64,000 bases of DNA, from assembly GCF_046127645.1 (NCBI RefSeq), contig NZ_CP175919.1. One strand, given 5' to 3'. Made by a program: the position numbers and the translations under genes. Of the stretch, positions 19,331 to 29,057 are shown one piece after another (position 1 is the first letter of the stretch; every line of letters starts with the position of its first letter). Source of the DNA: Clostridium_F caseinilyticum. GTDB lineage: Bacteria > Bacillota > Clostridia > Clostridiales > Clostridiaceae. The notes beneath the pieces are model-generated. The model did no database searches and was not told the origin of the DNA. It saw nothing but the letters and a program-made list of their open reading frames with translations.

Positions 19331-20506
19331 TAGCTTGTTGAATAATTAAATATATAATTTATGATTTAAGATTTATGCGATAGCATTCAAATATTGTGGT
19401 AGTTAATTTAAAACTAATTTTTATTGAATTAAATATAATAAATGCGAAAGCATCATAATTTTTAAATATTCCATGGATATTTTCTAGACTTTATTCCATT
19501 TTCCTTTTTATTAAATTCATCTATTAAATATGCTAGAAGAACCCATTTAATATGACGCTCATAACGATTCTTGCCATAAAGTCTTGGATTTTCTAAGTTG
19601 TATAAACCTTTAAGCACGGAAAATAATTGCTCTATTTTTATTCTTTGTTTATATAAGCTAGAACCTATCGGAGATTCAAGAAACAAAGCATTTTTATATC
19701 TAAGGTCATTAGTAAATGATTCAATACTCTTGGACCTACGCATATTTATATCTGTTAATAAATTTATGGATAAATCTTTAGCTATTTCAAACCATGAAGT
19801 ATCATCATAGGCAGCATCTGCAAGTATAACAAATGGATTATAAATTTTTACTTCATATAGTAAATCTGGAACTTGATTATCATATATATTTGCAGTAGTT
19901 AGACAAAATGATAAGGGTAGTACAATATCCATTACAGATGCAGCACAATGTAATTTATAGCCTTTATATTTTCCAAGACGAGTGCCTCTACCACATTTAG
20001 CTTCGCTATCATATTTTGAACTTCTTAATGCTGTACCATCAATGGCACAAATCCTTACGGATGGATCGATGAGTTCAACAAATATGGCATATATAGCATA
20101 GTATATATGTTTTTCGAGTGCTGCCGCCCTTAAAGAAAAAGTGGAGTAATCAGGAACCTCATTTAAATTTATGATATGTCTGAAAACTACATCTTGTTTG
20201 ATTTTATACTCAAGCTCTCTCAAACTGAATATACTATTTTGGGTTCCATATATCATGCATGCTACTATCTGTTTATCTGAATATTTTTTCGGTCTACCTT
20301 TAGCTTTAGATTTTTTTAATTCAAGTTTAGAAAAAACAATTTCTATCGCTTCATAAATTTTATAATAAGTGTTTTCGTTGTTAATATTTAATGATATAAT
20401 CATAGTTAAGTCATCCTTTATTGATATTTTTGGTTTTTCAGCGAAAACATTATATCATAAAGTGATGACTTATTTAATTTTACAATTACTGTTATTCAAC
20501 AAGCTA
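19331..20506 (-). mobile_element. Complete insertion sequence, IS5/IS4-type DDE
   Basis: A 15-bp perfect terminal inverted repeat, TAGCTTGTTGAATAA at 19331-19345 and its complement at 20492-20506, bounds 1,176 bp with one transposase gene. TAAAT flanks both ends (19326-19330 and 20507-20511), which fits a 5-bp target duplication, although in such AT-rich DNA this could be chance. Two small hairpins (19375-19386 and 19442-19453) lie past the transposase end. The copy looks intact and lies between two methyltransferase genes without breaking either. Confidence 0.88.
19462..20403 (-). CDS. IS5/IS4-family DDE transposase
   Basis: 313 residues. An N-terminal helix-turn-helix-like region is followed by an RNase H-fold DDE domain: Asp in CAIDGTAL, Asp in ILADAAYDD and Glu in KIEQLFSVLKG. 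That spacing is typical of DDE_Tnp_1 proteins. There is no frameshift or early stop, so it may be active. The gene is inside the inverted repeats at 19331 and 20506, opposite in direction to its neighbours. Confidence 0.88.
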   Translation of the reverse strand: MIISLNINNENTYYKIYEAIEIVFSKLELKKSKAKGRPKKYSDKQIVACMIYGTQNSIFSLRELEYKIKQDVVFRHIINLNEVPDYSTFSLRAAALEKHIYYAIYAIFVELIDPSVRICAIDGTALRSSKYDSEAKCGRGTRLGKYKGYKLHCAASVMDIVLPLSFCLTTANIYDNQVPDLLYEVKIYNPFVILADAAYDDTSWFEIAKDLSINLLTDINMRRSKSIESFTNDLRYKNALFLESPIGSSLYKQRIKIEQLFSVLKGLYNLENPRLYGKNRYERHIKWVLLAYLIDEFNKKENGIKSRKYPWNI

Positions 20507-20596
20507 TAAATAAATAAGTAGTTTATTATATTTTTAAAATAGGCATAATTTCCCTATATAAAAAATTTATATAAAAGTTACAGTCTATTAAAATTT

Positions 20597-20640
20597 TATA
20601 TAATTGTAGAAAATTTATAAATCCAGTGCTAAAATACAAA
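20597..20640 (+). promoter_or_regulatory. Conserved upstream element, copy 2
   Basis: The same 22-base and 11-base blocks, with the same 9-base spacing as at 10657-10700, here about 130 bases before the next methyltransferase gene. It is outside the IS, just beyond its right end, so the insertion left it intact. Confidence 0.65.
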
Positions 20641-20766
20641 AATAGAATGTATAATGACAAATTTAGTATCATATAATATAAAATTTTGATTTAAAATATA
20701 AATGAATTAAAAATAAACAGAAAAATAGAGGCTATTACATAAACTTTAAAGAAAGGTATGTTAATC

Positions 20767-21837
20767 ATGGATACTTTTAAAGATGAAATGACTGCAAAAG
20801 AAAGATCAGAATCTTATTTTAAAGGTGAAGAAGTAGATAGATTACCTTGTGCTATTATGTTTGAAGAAACGGCCGCGGTGTATGCAGGAATAAATACTAA
20901 GGAATATTATTTTGATGCAGATAAAATGCTAGAGGCAGAAGTATTTAAAGTAAGAGAGCTAGGAGCAGAAAGTGCAGGAATTAATGTAACCTTAAGAGGT
21001 ATGGGAGAAGCTCTTGGTAGTAAAATGGGCTATCCAAGTGACAGAGCTTCTTATTTAATTGATCCAATATTAAATGACTATAAAATGCTAGATAATATGG
21101 ATATAGTAAATCCTTATAAAGATGGAAGATTACCAATAATATTAAAGGCATTAGGTAAAATAAAAAAAGAGCTAGGTAATGAAGTAAATATAGGTAGTGG
21201 AGTTTCAGGACCTATTAGTGCAGCTTCTGCAGTTAGAGGAACAAACAATCTTATGAGAGATTTTGTTAAGAATAAAGAAGGTATACATAAATTATTAGAT
21301 TTTATGACTGAATGTAACTTAGCTTTTGTTAAGGCTGCCTATGAAGAATATGGATTAGTATGTGGTATAGGAGATCCTTTATCCTGTGGTAATTTAATAA
21401 GTGGTAAACAGTTTGAAAAATTTGTAGAGCCTTATCTTAGAAAAAACATAGATGGTATATATAAAATAACAGGTAAAAAGCCTTCGTTACACATATGTGG
21501 TAAAACAAGTCATATATGGAATAATTTAGGCAAAATGAACATATCAACATTTAGTGTAGATAATTGTGAAGATATAGAGGAACTTAAAGCTGTATTGGGA
21601 GATAAAGTGTGTATAGTAGGGAATGTTGATCCAGTTTCTGTCATAAGAAATGGAACTTTAGAAGATGTGTATGATGCTGTTAAACTGTGCATAGAAAAGG
21701 CTGCAGACAGTCCTAAAGGTTATGTAGTAGGATCTGGTTGTGATATACCTGGTGGAGCTCCAGTAGAGAATATAAAGGCTATTATAGAGGCTACTAAAAA
21801 ATATAGTAATGGTATTAGAATAGGTAGAGGAATTTAG
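20767..21837 (+). CDS. UroD-family corrinoid methyltransferase, subtype A
   Basis: About 356 residues, closest in this window to the product at 10769 (shared ENxMxxxxxK, HICGKTxxIW and GCxIPxxxPxENI stretches). The zinc motif is HICG (about 243) with Cys in SGCDIPGG (about 327). I prefer ATG 20767, 10 bases after AAAGAAAGG; the in-frame ATG 20758 is too close. The methionine-type importer genes follow only 22 bp on, so they are probably one transcript, which suggests that the imported compound is this enzyme's substrate or methyl acceptor. Confidence 0.85.
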   Translation: MDTFKDEMTAKERSESYFKGEEVDRLPCAIMFEETAAVYAGINTKEYYFDADKMLEAEVFKVRELGAESAGINVTLRGMGEALGSKMGYPSDRASYLIDPILNDYKMLDNMDIVNPYKDGRLPIILKALGKIKKELGNEVNIGSGVSGPISAASAVRGTNNLMRDFVKNKEGIHKLLDFMTECNLAFVKAAYEEYGLVCGIGDPLSCGNLISGKQFEKFVEPYLRKNIDGIYKITGKKPSLHICGKTSHIWNNLGKMNISTFSVDNCEDIEELKAVLGDKVCIVGNVDPVSVIRNGTLEDVYDAVKLCIEKAADSPKGYVVGSGCDIPGGAPVENIKAIIEATKKYSNGIRIGRGI

Positions 21838-21859
21838 CTTAAGAGGAGATGTAATATTA

Positions 21860-22822
21860 ATGATAGAAATATCAAATTTGCAAAAAATTTATGGCAATAC
21901 AGAAGTTTTGCATAACATAAATGTAAACATAGATAAGGGCGATATATATGGACTTGTAGGAGTTAGTGGAGCAGGAAAATCTACACTCTTAAGATGTATA
22001 AATGGACTTGAATCCTATGAAGCAGGAAACTTAAAAGTGAATGGTGTAGAAGTAAAAAGTTTAAAAGGAAAAAGTCTAAGATCCTTTAGAAAAAATATAG
22101 GAATGATATTTCAACAATTTTCTTTGCTTGAAAGAAAAACTGTATATGAAAATATAGCATTACCTATGGAATGTTGGGGATATAAAAAGATAGATGTAGA
22201 TAAAAAAGTAAAGGAATTATTGGAGCTAGTTGAATTAGGTGATAAGATAAATTCTAAACCTAGGGAATTAAGTGGAGGACAGAAACAAAGAGTTGCTATA
22301 GCAAGAGCACTTACCTTAGATCCAGAAATATTATTGTGTGATGAAGCTACTTCAGCATTGGATCCTAATATAACAAATTCAATTTTAGAATTGCTTAAGA
22401 AGATAAATAAAGAATTAGGAATAACTATTATAGTAGTTACTCATGAAATGGAAGTAGTAAAAAAAGTGTGCAATAAAATGGCTATACTAAGTAAAGGTAA
22501 TTTAGAGGCAAGAGGAAAAGTAGAGGATATATTTTTGGATAAGCCTAAAGTTTTAGAAGAACTTTTAGGATCATTAGAAGATAATGTAATACCAAAACAA
22601 GGGGTAAATATAGAGATAGTAGAGAGAAAAAATATTCAAGAGGTATCACTTTTATCTAGCTTAGCTATAGATACAAAGGTTAAATATTCTTTAGTATGGG
22701 GTGGAGCAGATAAATATAGAGATAAAATATTGGGGTCCTTTGTTATAAATATAGAAGATAATGATAAATCCAAAATTATAAATTATTTAAATGAAAATCA
22801 TATTGAATGGAGGGAAGTATAA
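21860..22822 (+). CDS. metN: Methionine-type ABC transporter ATP-binding protein
   Basis: A 320-residue ATPase with Walker A GVSGAGKST (about 34-42), Q-loop IFQQFSLLERKTVYEN, signature LSGGQKQR (about 137) and Walker B ILLCDEATSALDP. The C-terminal about 65 residues form the NIL domain typical of MetN, which senses the substrate inside the cell and inhibits transport. It is co-transcribed with a subtype-A methyltransferase gene (22-bp gap) and metI. Methionine is the family substrate; a related methylated compound is possible here. Confidence 0.93.
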   Translation: MIEISNLQKIYGNTEVLHNINVNIDKGDIYGLVGVSGAGKSTLLRCINGLESYEAGNLKVNGVEVKSLKGKSLRSFRKNIGMIFQQFSLLERKTVYENIALPMECWGYKKIDVDKKVKELLELVELGDKINSKPRELSGGQKQRVAIARALTLDPEILLCDEATSALDPNITNSILELLKKINKELGITIIVVTHEMEVVKKVCNKMAILSKGNLEARGKVEDIFLDKPKVLEELLGSLEDNVIPKQGVNIEIVERKNIQEVSLLSSLAIDTKVKYSLVWGGADKYRDKILGSFVINIEDNDKSKIINYLNENHIEWREV

Positions 22823-22823
22823 A

Positions 22824-23480
22824 GTGAGTGAAATTACAACTTTGATGAAACAAATAATTCTTCCTAGTTTATGGCAAACCATATATATGATAATAATATC
22901 AACTATTTTATCTTTTGCAATTGGATTTATACTAGCAATAGTATTAGCAGTAACAGATGAAAGAGGTATTAAACCAAATAAAATAATTTATAGTATATTA
23001 AGTGCCATAATCAATGTATTAAGATCAGTGCCATTTATTATTCTAGCAGTAGCTATAATACCTTTTACAAGAAGTGTTGTAGGAACATCTATAGGAGAAA
23101 ATGCAGCAATAGTTCCTTTAACTATAGCTTCAGCACCTTTTATAGCTAGATTAATAGAAAGTAGTTTAAAGGAAGTAAATCCTAGTTTAATAGAAGCTGC
23201 TAAATCCTTTGGAGCTTCAAATATTCAGATAATATTTAAAGTGATGGTAAAGGAAGCAATTCCATCTATAAATTTAAATTTAACTTTAGCTACAATAACA
23301 ATATTAGGATTGACAGCTATGGCAGGAGCAGTAGGAGCTGGAGGCTTGGGAGCCGTTGGACTTACTTATGGGTACCAAAGTTTTAATGATACTATAATGT
23401 ATACAACTTTAGTTTTATTGGTAATAATAGTTGGAATTATACAATTTGTAGGAAATATTATATATAAAAAATTAAAATAA
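22824..23480 (+). CDS. metI: Methionine-type ABC transporter permease
   Basis: A 218-residue membrane subunit with five spans and the EAAKSFGASNIQIIFKVMVKEA coupling loop typical of MetI. I chose GTG 22824, 2 bases after the metN stop and 9 bases from GGAGGG; an in-frame ATG at 22791 inside metN lacks a site. Short intergenic spacing implies translational coupling with metN. Confidence 0.92.
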   Translation: MSEITTLMKQIILPSLWQTIYMIIISTILSFAIGFILAIVLAVTDERGIKPNKIIYSILSAIINVLRSVPFIILAVAIIPFTRSVVGTSIGENAAIVPLTIASAPFIARLIESSLKEVNPSLIEAAKSFGASNIQIIFKVMVKEAIPSINLNLTLATITILGLTAMAGAVGAGGLGAVGLTYGYQSFNDTIMYTTLVLLVIIVGIIQFVGNIIYKKLK

Positions 23481-23610
23481 ATACATAATAATCTATTTGA
23501 AAAAATTTAAAGTTATAGTTAACTTAACTATATTTTTAAATAAATATATACATAGAAAATAACAATCCATATAATTTAATAAATTTTACATATTTAAGGA
23601 GGATTTAAAA

Positions 23611-24429
23611 ATGAAAGGAAAAAAAATAGTCAGTATTTTAGCAGCTATAACATTAACATTAGGAATGGTAGCCTGTGGAAACAGCTCATCTAAAGACAAG
23701 GAGAAAGCAAATGAAACATCAGGAGATAAGAAGGTAATAACTATAGGAACATCAGTTATATCAAAGGATGTTTTAGAGGAAGCACAAAAGGTATTTAATA
23801 AAAAAAGTAGTAAATATGAAATGAAAATAAAAGTGTTTGATGATGCGATAACACCTAATATGGCAGTTAATGATGGAAGTATAGATTGTAACTTTTACCA
23901 ATACGAAGATTATATGAAAAACTTCAACAAAGATAGAGGTACAAAGTTAAAAGCATATGGTAAACCAGTTTTTGCATTCCAAATAGGATTATATTCTAAT
24001 AAAGTTAAAAAAATAGCCGATATTAAAGATAATATGACTGTTGCAGTATCTAATGATAATACTAATAGAGCTTTAGCATTAAAATTATTAGATAAAGAAG
24101 GCGTAATTAAACTAAAAAAAGGTGTAGAAGTACCAAATACTTTAGATATTGCTGAAAACAAACATAATTTAAAATTTGTTGAAATGGAAAGATTGAATTT
24201 AGCAAATGCATTAAATGATACTGATATGGCTGTAGTTATGGCAGATGTTATGCTTAAAGCTGGTAAAGATTCAGAAAATGCTTTAGCTTTTGCTGAAGAA
24301 GAAGGTATTGTTTTAGTACTTAAAGAAGATAAAGAATGGGCAAAAGAAGTAGAAGAAGCTTTAACTAGCAATGAAGTTAAAACATTTATAAAAGAAAAAA
24401 CAAAGGGAACAAAAACACCTTTATTCTAG
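23611..24429 (+). CDS. metQ: Methionine-type (NlpA/MetQ) substrate-binding lipoprotein
   Basis: A 272-residue lipoprotein: a signal with lipobox MVACG (Cys about 22), a Lys-rich linker and an NlpA-family ligand domain with ITIGTSVISKDVLEEA, FYQYEDYMKNFN and RLNLANALNDTDMAVV. It captures D/L-methionine or a related compound for MetNI. The 130-bp gap after metI holds its own AGGAGG, and a strong terminator follows, closing the operon. Confidence 0.93.
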   Translation: MKGKKIVSILAAITLTLGMVACGNSSSKDKEKANETSGDKKVITIGTSVISKDVLEEAQKVFNKKSSKYEMKIKVFDDAITPNMAVNDGSIDCNFYQYEDYMKNFNKDRGTKLKAYGKPVFAFQIGLYSNKVKKIADIKDNMTVAVSNDNTNRALALKLLDKEGVIKLKKGVEVPNTLDIAENKHNLKFVEMERLNLANALNDTDMAVVMADVMLKAGKDSENALAFAEEEGIVLVLKEDKEWAKEVEEALTSNEVKTFIKEKTKGTKTPLF

Positions 24430-24471
24430 GATAAATATTTTAAGATAATCAAAACTTCTATTGTTAAATAC

Positions 24472-24514
24472 AAAGATACCTTTAAACTATTATAGCTTAA
24501 AGGTATCTTTTTTT
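24472..24514 (+). terminator. Terminator after metQ
   Basis: AAAGATACCTTTAA (24472-24485) pairs perfectly with TTAAAGGTATCTTT (24497-24510) and runs into more T residues. Confidence 0.92.
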
Positions 24515-24617
24515 ATAAACAAAAATATCGTAGCACTTATTATTTTATAATAGTATGTTTCTCATAAGACTGTAAGAGAAAATTTAAAAAAATAAAACTA
24601 TGTATATTCAACAGTTG

Positions 24618-24750
24618 AAAGCTTTTTATAAAATATTCCATTTCAAATAAATATCCCATAAAATTATCTAATATCTAAAATCTAAAAGCTTTTTATATTA
24701 GAATTTATTTCAGATAAATATTCTATAAATTTATATACGTTTAAGATTTA
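24618..24750. repeat. Degenerate tandem repeat, two units of about 66 bp
   Basis: Both units begin AAAGCTTTTTATA (24618 and 24685) and continue with TATTTCA(A/G)ATAAATAT-like sequence, about three quarters identical. The rest of 24515-24780 shows nothing coding. It lies between two convergent transcripts. Confidence 0.6.
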
Positions 24751-24780
24751 AAAAAATATATATAAATTAGAGATTAGCTT

Positions 24781-25341
24781 TTATTCAATTCTTTCATCAT
24801 TTTTGTAGTTGCCTATAAAAGTTTTTCCGTTAGCTTCAATATACATACCTTTTCCATGTCTTAGGTCATTTTCCCATTGCCCAATATATTTACTACCATT
24901 GTTACAAACATAAACTCCATGTCCATGACGAAGATCAGAATGCCAATCACCAGTATAAACATCACCATCTGACCAAGTGTAAATGCCCTGACCAGATTTT
25001 AAATCATGTTCCCAGCATCCAACATAACTTTCACCATCAGGCCAAGTATATATGCCATATCCATGTTTTTCATCATCTTTCCAACTGCCAGTATATTTTT
25101 CACCAGAAGCCCAAATTAAAACTCCTTCACCATGCATCATATTTTCTTTCCAGTAACCTACATATTTAGTTCCGTTAGTGTAAGTATATGTACCAAAACC
25201 ATGCATTTTTCCATCTTTTCTCTCCCCTTCATATGTTCCACTATGATCATGATGATGTTCATCAGAAATAATGGATTCTGATAATGGAGATTTGCTCATT
25301 AGTTTATAATCTTTAGGGTTTTCTATTTTAAATTTTTTCAT
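24781..25341 (-). CDS. MORN-repeat protein
   Basis: 186 residues with six full 23-residue MORN repeats (YxGxWxxxxxHGxGxYxxxxG) and a partial seventh, after a short N-terminal region with a His cluster (EHHHDHSG). MORN arrays form an elongated beta-meander and often bind membranes or other proteins; no enzyme domain is attached here. ATG 25341 has the site AAGGTAAGG; an upstream TTG at 25383 does not. The role in this organism is unknown. Confidence 0.85.
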   Translation of the reverse strand: MKKFKIENPKDYKLMSKSPLSESIISDEHHHDHSGTYEGERKDGKMHGFGTYTYTNGTKYVGYWKENMMHGEGVLIWASGEKYTGSWKDDEKHGYGIYTWPDGESYVGCWEHDLKSGQGIYTWSDGDVYTGDWHSDLRHGHGVYVCNNGSKYIGQWENDLRHGKGMYIEANGKTFIGNYKNDERIE

Positions 25342-25472
25342 ATTATATACCTTACCTTTCAAATACTGTTTCGTATTTAGCAAATTTATTTAATATATTT
25401 ATATAAATGATTTTTCATTTCATTTAATAATCAATAGCAAGTATAAAATATTATATCATATAATGCTGAAAA

Positions 25473-25517
25473 TAAGATACTAAAAATCAATAATTTTATT
25501 GATTTTTTAGTATCTTA
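25473..25517 (-). terminator. Terminator of DUF4153 gene
   Basis: TAAGATACTAAAAATCAAT (25473-25491) pairs with ATTGATTTTTTAGTATCTTA (25498-25517) with one bulge. It is read on the minus strand 41 bases after the gene end. Confidence 0.75.
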
Positions 25518-25557
25518 AAAACTTATTTAATATATTCTGTATGTTTATTTTAAGAAG

Positions 25558-27303
25558 CTATTTTATTTTAATAAGTAAATAAAAATTAAGCTCATTAACA
25601 TTAATAGATTTAGTGGATTGATTTTCAGTACCAGATATATGGGAAAATACAAATTTAACCTTTATTTTTTCATTTTCATCAATTAATATCATATCTTTAG
25701 ATGATATTAAATTTTGAGATGAAGGAGTTTCATATTTATCAGTAAGGTTTTTTATGAAGTAACTTAAATCTTTTTTATAAATCTCTTTTCCAGCATAATT
25801 TATTTTTATAGAATTTGATTCGTTAGTGTATACAGCATTTAAAGGAATATTTTCTATATCTTTTTTATATTTATTATTATTTAAATTAGTTATATCTATT
25901 AGATAGTCATATTCTTTTATATTCATAGGAGTTTGTGATTCATCTTTTATAAGAGTGAAAAATATTTCAGGGGAATCATAGGAAGCATCTTCAAGAGGAA
26001 ATCCTAATACACTATTGCTATCAGATAATTTAAAGTTTTTAGGAAGATATTTAATATCTTTAAGACTATGATTCCTATGAAAATAATTAAGAATACTACT
26101 TATTTGAAGTTTATCCTCTTTGGACATATTGTGAGAAATTTTTAAATTACCATCTTTAATCATGTTATTTTTTAAGAGAATTTGTTCAAATCTATTATTT
26201 TGGCTTATTTTTGAAATTGAGTAACTGCTAAAAGGCCCTAATACTGAAAAAAGCATAACTATTGAAAGAGTAGTGGGAATTATTATATTTCGTAATCTTT
26301 TAGTAAATGAGAAATAAAGCATTATGCAAAATACCCAAATAGCTAAAATAACTACATAATATCTTCTTTCGGTTATTCCATAGGCATTGATTCTTATACC
26401 TATAGAAATAAACATCATGATTAAAAGGGGTAGTATTATTTTAGGAGCAAATTTTGAGAATTTATTTGCCCATGAATTTTCATGGCGTAGAGGGGTTATA
26501 AAAAATAATACTCCAGTAACAATAATGGAATACCATAGAACCAGGTGAGAAACTATTCCAGAAGGCCAAACCATTGTTATTATTATTTTCCCAAAATATA
26601 TATATAGAATTATTGTATAAGCTGTTAAAAGTGGTATTACAATATATAAAATAAGTATTCTTAAAAGCTTTGGATAAGATTTTGGAGTTATTATTTGATT
26701 TTTAAGTGGTACTGTTGCAAGAAAATAGGAAACTCCAAAGATAAAAATCACAAATAGCCATGTGTAATAGTAAATTTTCCCTAAAATTATTATTCCAAGC
26801 AATTTATCTATTGTAAATAAAATTGCAGAAAGCCCTAAAAAAAGAACTATTGAATATATTAGAGTAGTAAAGAACCCTGTAAGTACAGTTATAACATATA
26901 TTTCAAATTGATCTTTTTCTGGAAAATAGGGTATAAAAAGAAACCCAAGATAAAGCGCTAAGTTTATAGCAATGGTTCTTGTAATGGTAATCATGCCAAT
27001 ATCCTTTGAAAGTGAAAAATAGTAAATAAGTAGTAATAATGCACTAAAAATATGAGTGACTATAAGATTATAAGAATTTTTTTTACTTCTTTTTTCAAAG
27101 AAGTGTTTTATGCAAAGAGAAATGGGTATTCCAATGGAAAGTACAAGGGCTATTTTCATTAAATAGTTTTCTTTGGGATTAATTTCTGAAATTAATATAA
27201 GTATAGCAGCCAAAGAAGCTGATATTAGTATAGTTACTGGAAATCGTTTGATACTTGAATAAAGACCTTGTAAAATATTTTTAATATATTTATAAAGCTT
27301 CAT
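25558..27303 (-). CDS. DUF4153-type polytopic membrane protein
   Basis: 581 residues: about 11-12 hydrophobic segments over residues 1-370, then an about 200-residue soluble domain probably outside the membrane. This layout, with the FFTTLIYSIVLFLGLSAILFTID region, matches DUF4153 proteins of unknown function. The start has AAGGAGG 7 bases upstream. The large upstream gap 27304-27741 contains no gene I can support; it must hold promoters for this gene and for the divergent oxidoreductase gene. Confidence 0.75.
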   Translation of the reverse strand: MKLYKYIKNILQGLYSSIKRFPVTILISASLAAILILISEINPKENYLMKIALVLSIGIPISLCIKHFFEKRSKKNSYNLIVTHIFSALLLLIYYFSLSKDIGMITITRTIAINLALYLGFLFIPYFPEKDQFEIYVITVLTGFFTTLIYSIVLFLGLSAILFTIDKLLGIIILGKIYYYTWLFVIFIFGVSYFLATVPLKNQIITPKSYPKLLRILILYIVIPLLTAYTIILYIYFGKIIITMVWPSGIVSHLVLWYSIIVTGVLFFITPLRHENSWANKFSKFAPKIILPLLIMMFISIGIRINAYGITERRYYVVILAIWVFCIMLYFSFTKRLRNIIIPTTLSIVMLFSVLGPFSSYSISKISQNNRFEQILLKNNMIKDGNLKISHNMSKEDKLQISSILNYFHRNHSLKDIKYLPKNFKLSDSNSVLGFPLEDASYDSPEIFFTLIKDESQTPMNIKEYDYLIDITNLNNNKYKKDIENIPLNAVYTNESNSIKINYAGKEIYKKDLSYFIKNLTDKYETPSSQNLISSKDMILIDENEKIKVKFVFSHISGTENQSTKSINVNELNFYLLIKIK

Positions 27304-27741
27304 ATTAAGTCCTCCTTATGTCTATATTGTATATTAAAGTTTAATATAAATTTATAAAAAGATAAAGTATAATTATATAAGATGAGTAGTTAAGTTTAAA
27401 TTAGGTAATTTTGTAAAAGAAATTCTTTTTAAAATACTCAAAATTAAAAACTATATAAAAAATATATTAAATAAATTCATTGAAAAACCAGTTAAATAAA
27501 TTGCTTTATAGATATATATAATTTAAGATTGATCCATATAAAAAGAGTTAAGTGTGATTGCTAAAAATTGGGTGTAATTAATAAGTTTAAACAATAAAAT
27601 CTCTTGAAAAATAAAGGGAAAGTTAACATAGTTAAAGTAATATATAAGATATAGTGAAAAAACCTATTTATAAAGTTCAACATTAAATTAAAGTATGCTA
27701 ATATAATAATATAGAATTGAAATAAAACAGGGGGAACTTTT

Positions 27742-28761
27742 ATGAAAAGTTTATTTGATAAAACCTGCATAAAAACAATGGAACTTAAAAATAGATTTGT
27801 CCGTTCAGCCACCTGGGAGGGTATGGCCACAGAAGAAGGGCATATTACTGAAAGATTACTTAATATATATGAAGAATTAGCAAAGGGTGGAGTTGGGTTA
27901 ATAATAACTAGTTATACTACTATATTTGATTATGATAAACCAAGTCTTAAGATTCTTGGGATTTATGATGATAGTTTTATTGAAGAATATAAGATTTTAA
28001 CAGATAGAATTCATAAACAGGATGCTAAAGTATTAATGCAAATAGTTTTGGGAGAAAATTATATTAATAAGGAAACTGGGAGTGAATTTTATGGGCTAAG
28101 TGAAAATATGCCAAAAGATGATATAAAAGCTATAGTAAAAGCTTTTGTAGATGCAGCTAAAAGGGCTAAAAAGTCAGGATTTGATGGGATTCAAATTCAT
28201 GGGGCACATGGATACTTTTTAAGTAGAACATTAAGTCCTCTTTTTAATAAAAGAACAGATAAGTATGGTGGTTCAGAGGAAAAAAGAGGTACATTAATAT
28301 TAGAAGTTTATGATGAAATAAGAAAAGCAGTAGGAGAAGATTTTCATATATCTATAAAAATTAATTGCTCGGATTTTGATGAAGGTGGAGCTACATTTAA
28401 AGAATGTGAATTTGTTTGTAGAAAGCTTTATGAGAAAGGTATAGATTCTATAGAAATTAGTGGAGGAGAAAATACTTGGAGAGAAAAGAATAAAACTGAA
28501 TCTATATATAAAGAATATGCTTCTAAAATAGCAGAAGAAATAGATACTCCTATAATTTTAGTTGGTGTCAATAGGAGTTATAATAATATGAATGATATAT
28601 TAAATAATAGTAAAATAGAGTATTTTTCAATGTCTAGACCTTTTATAAGAGAACTAGACTTAATAAATAAATTTAAAAAAGGTGAAAGTGAAAGAGCTAA
28701 ATGTATATCCTGTGGCAAGTGCTATGGGGAACATGGAATAAGATGCATATTTAATATGTAA
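27742..28761 (+). CDS. NADH:flavin oxidoreductase, Old Yellow Enzyme family
   Basis: A 339-residue FMN TIM-barrel. The IQIHGAHGYFLSRTLSPLFNKRTDKYGGS motif (about 152-180) holds the substrate-binding His and FMN contacts of the family. The last 20 residues carry three Cys (CISCGKC...C), like the start of the 4Fe-4S site found in longer family members, but the second reductase domain is absent. Likely an ene-reductase; substrate unknown. The start has GGGGGAA. Confidence 0.87.
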   Translation: MKSLFDKTCIKTMELKNRFVRSATWEGMATEEGHITERLLNIYEELAKGGVGLIITSYTTIFDYDKPSLKILGIYDDSFIEEYKILTDRIHKQDAKVLMQIVLGENYINKETGSEFYGLSENMPKDDIKAIVKAFVDAAKRAKKSGFDGIQIHGAHGYFLSRTLSPLFNKRTDKYGGSEEKRGTLILEVYDEIRKAVGEDFHISIKINCSDFDEGGATFKECEFVCRKLYEKGIDSIEISGGENTWREKNKTESIYKEYASKIAEEIDTPIILVGVNRSYNNMNDILNNSKIEYFSMSRPFIRELDLINKFKKGESERAKCISCGKCYGEHGIRCIFNM

Positions 28762-28770
28762 AATAAAAAT

Positions 28771-28808
28771 AAGGATGGAGAATTTTATTTAAATTCTTCA
28801 TCCTTTAC
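28771..28808 (+). terminator. Intrinsic terminator
   Basis: AAGGATGGAGAATT (28771-28784) pairs with AATTCTTCATCCTT (28792-28805), with one G.U pair. Confidence 0.75.
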
Positions 28809-29057
28809 TATGTTATTTCAAAATTTATAGATTGTTATTGATAGAATATCAAATAAATACTATAAAATATTGATATTTTATCAAGAAATATGTTGACTTA
28901 GTGATAAATTTAATGTAATATCTAATATATAATTAATAAATTGATTTTAAACATAATGGTTATAATATTAATACTAATGAGTAATTATTTAATTCTATAT
29001 AGAGGTTATAGGGTTTATGCAAAATAACTTTTAAAAATTTTAGGAGGGGAAAAACAT

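Noticed and set aside
23910..24371. 153-codon minus-strand frame inside metQ
   Set aside because: Ser/Leu-rich antisense shadow of a clearly coding gene, with no site for initiation.
28806..29057. Possible T-box or riboswitch before asnA
   Set aside because: No GGGTGGNACCGCG antiterminator sequence and no competing terminator next to the start codon.
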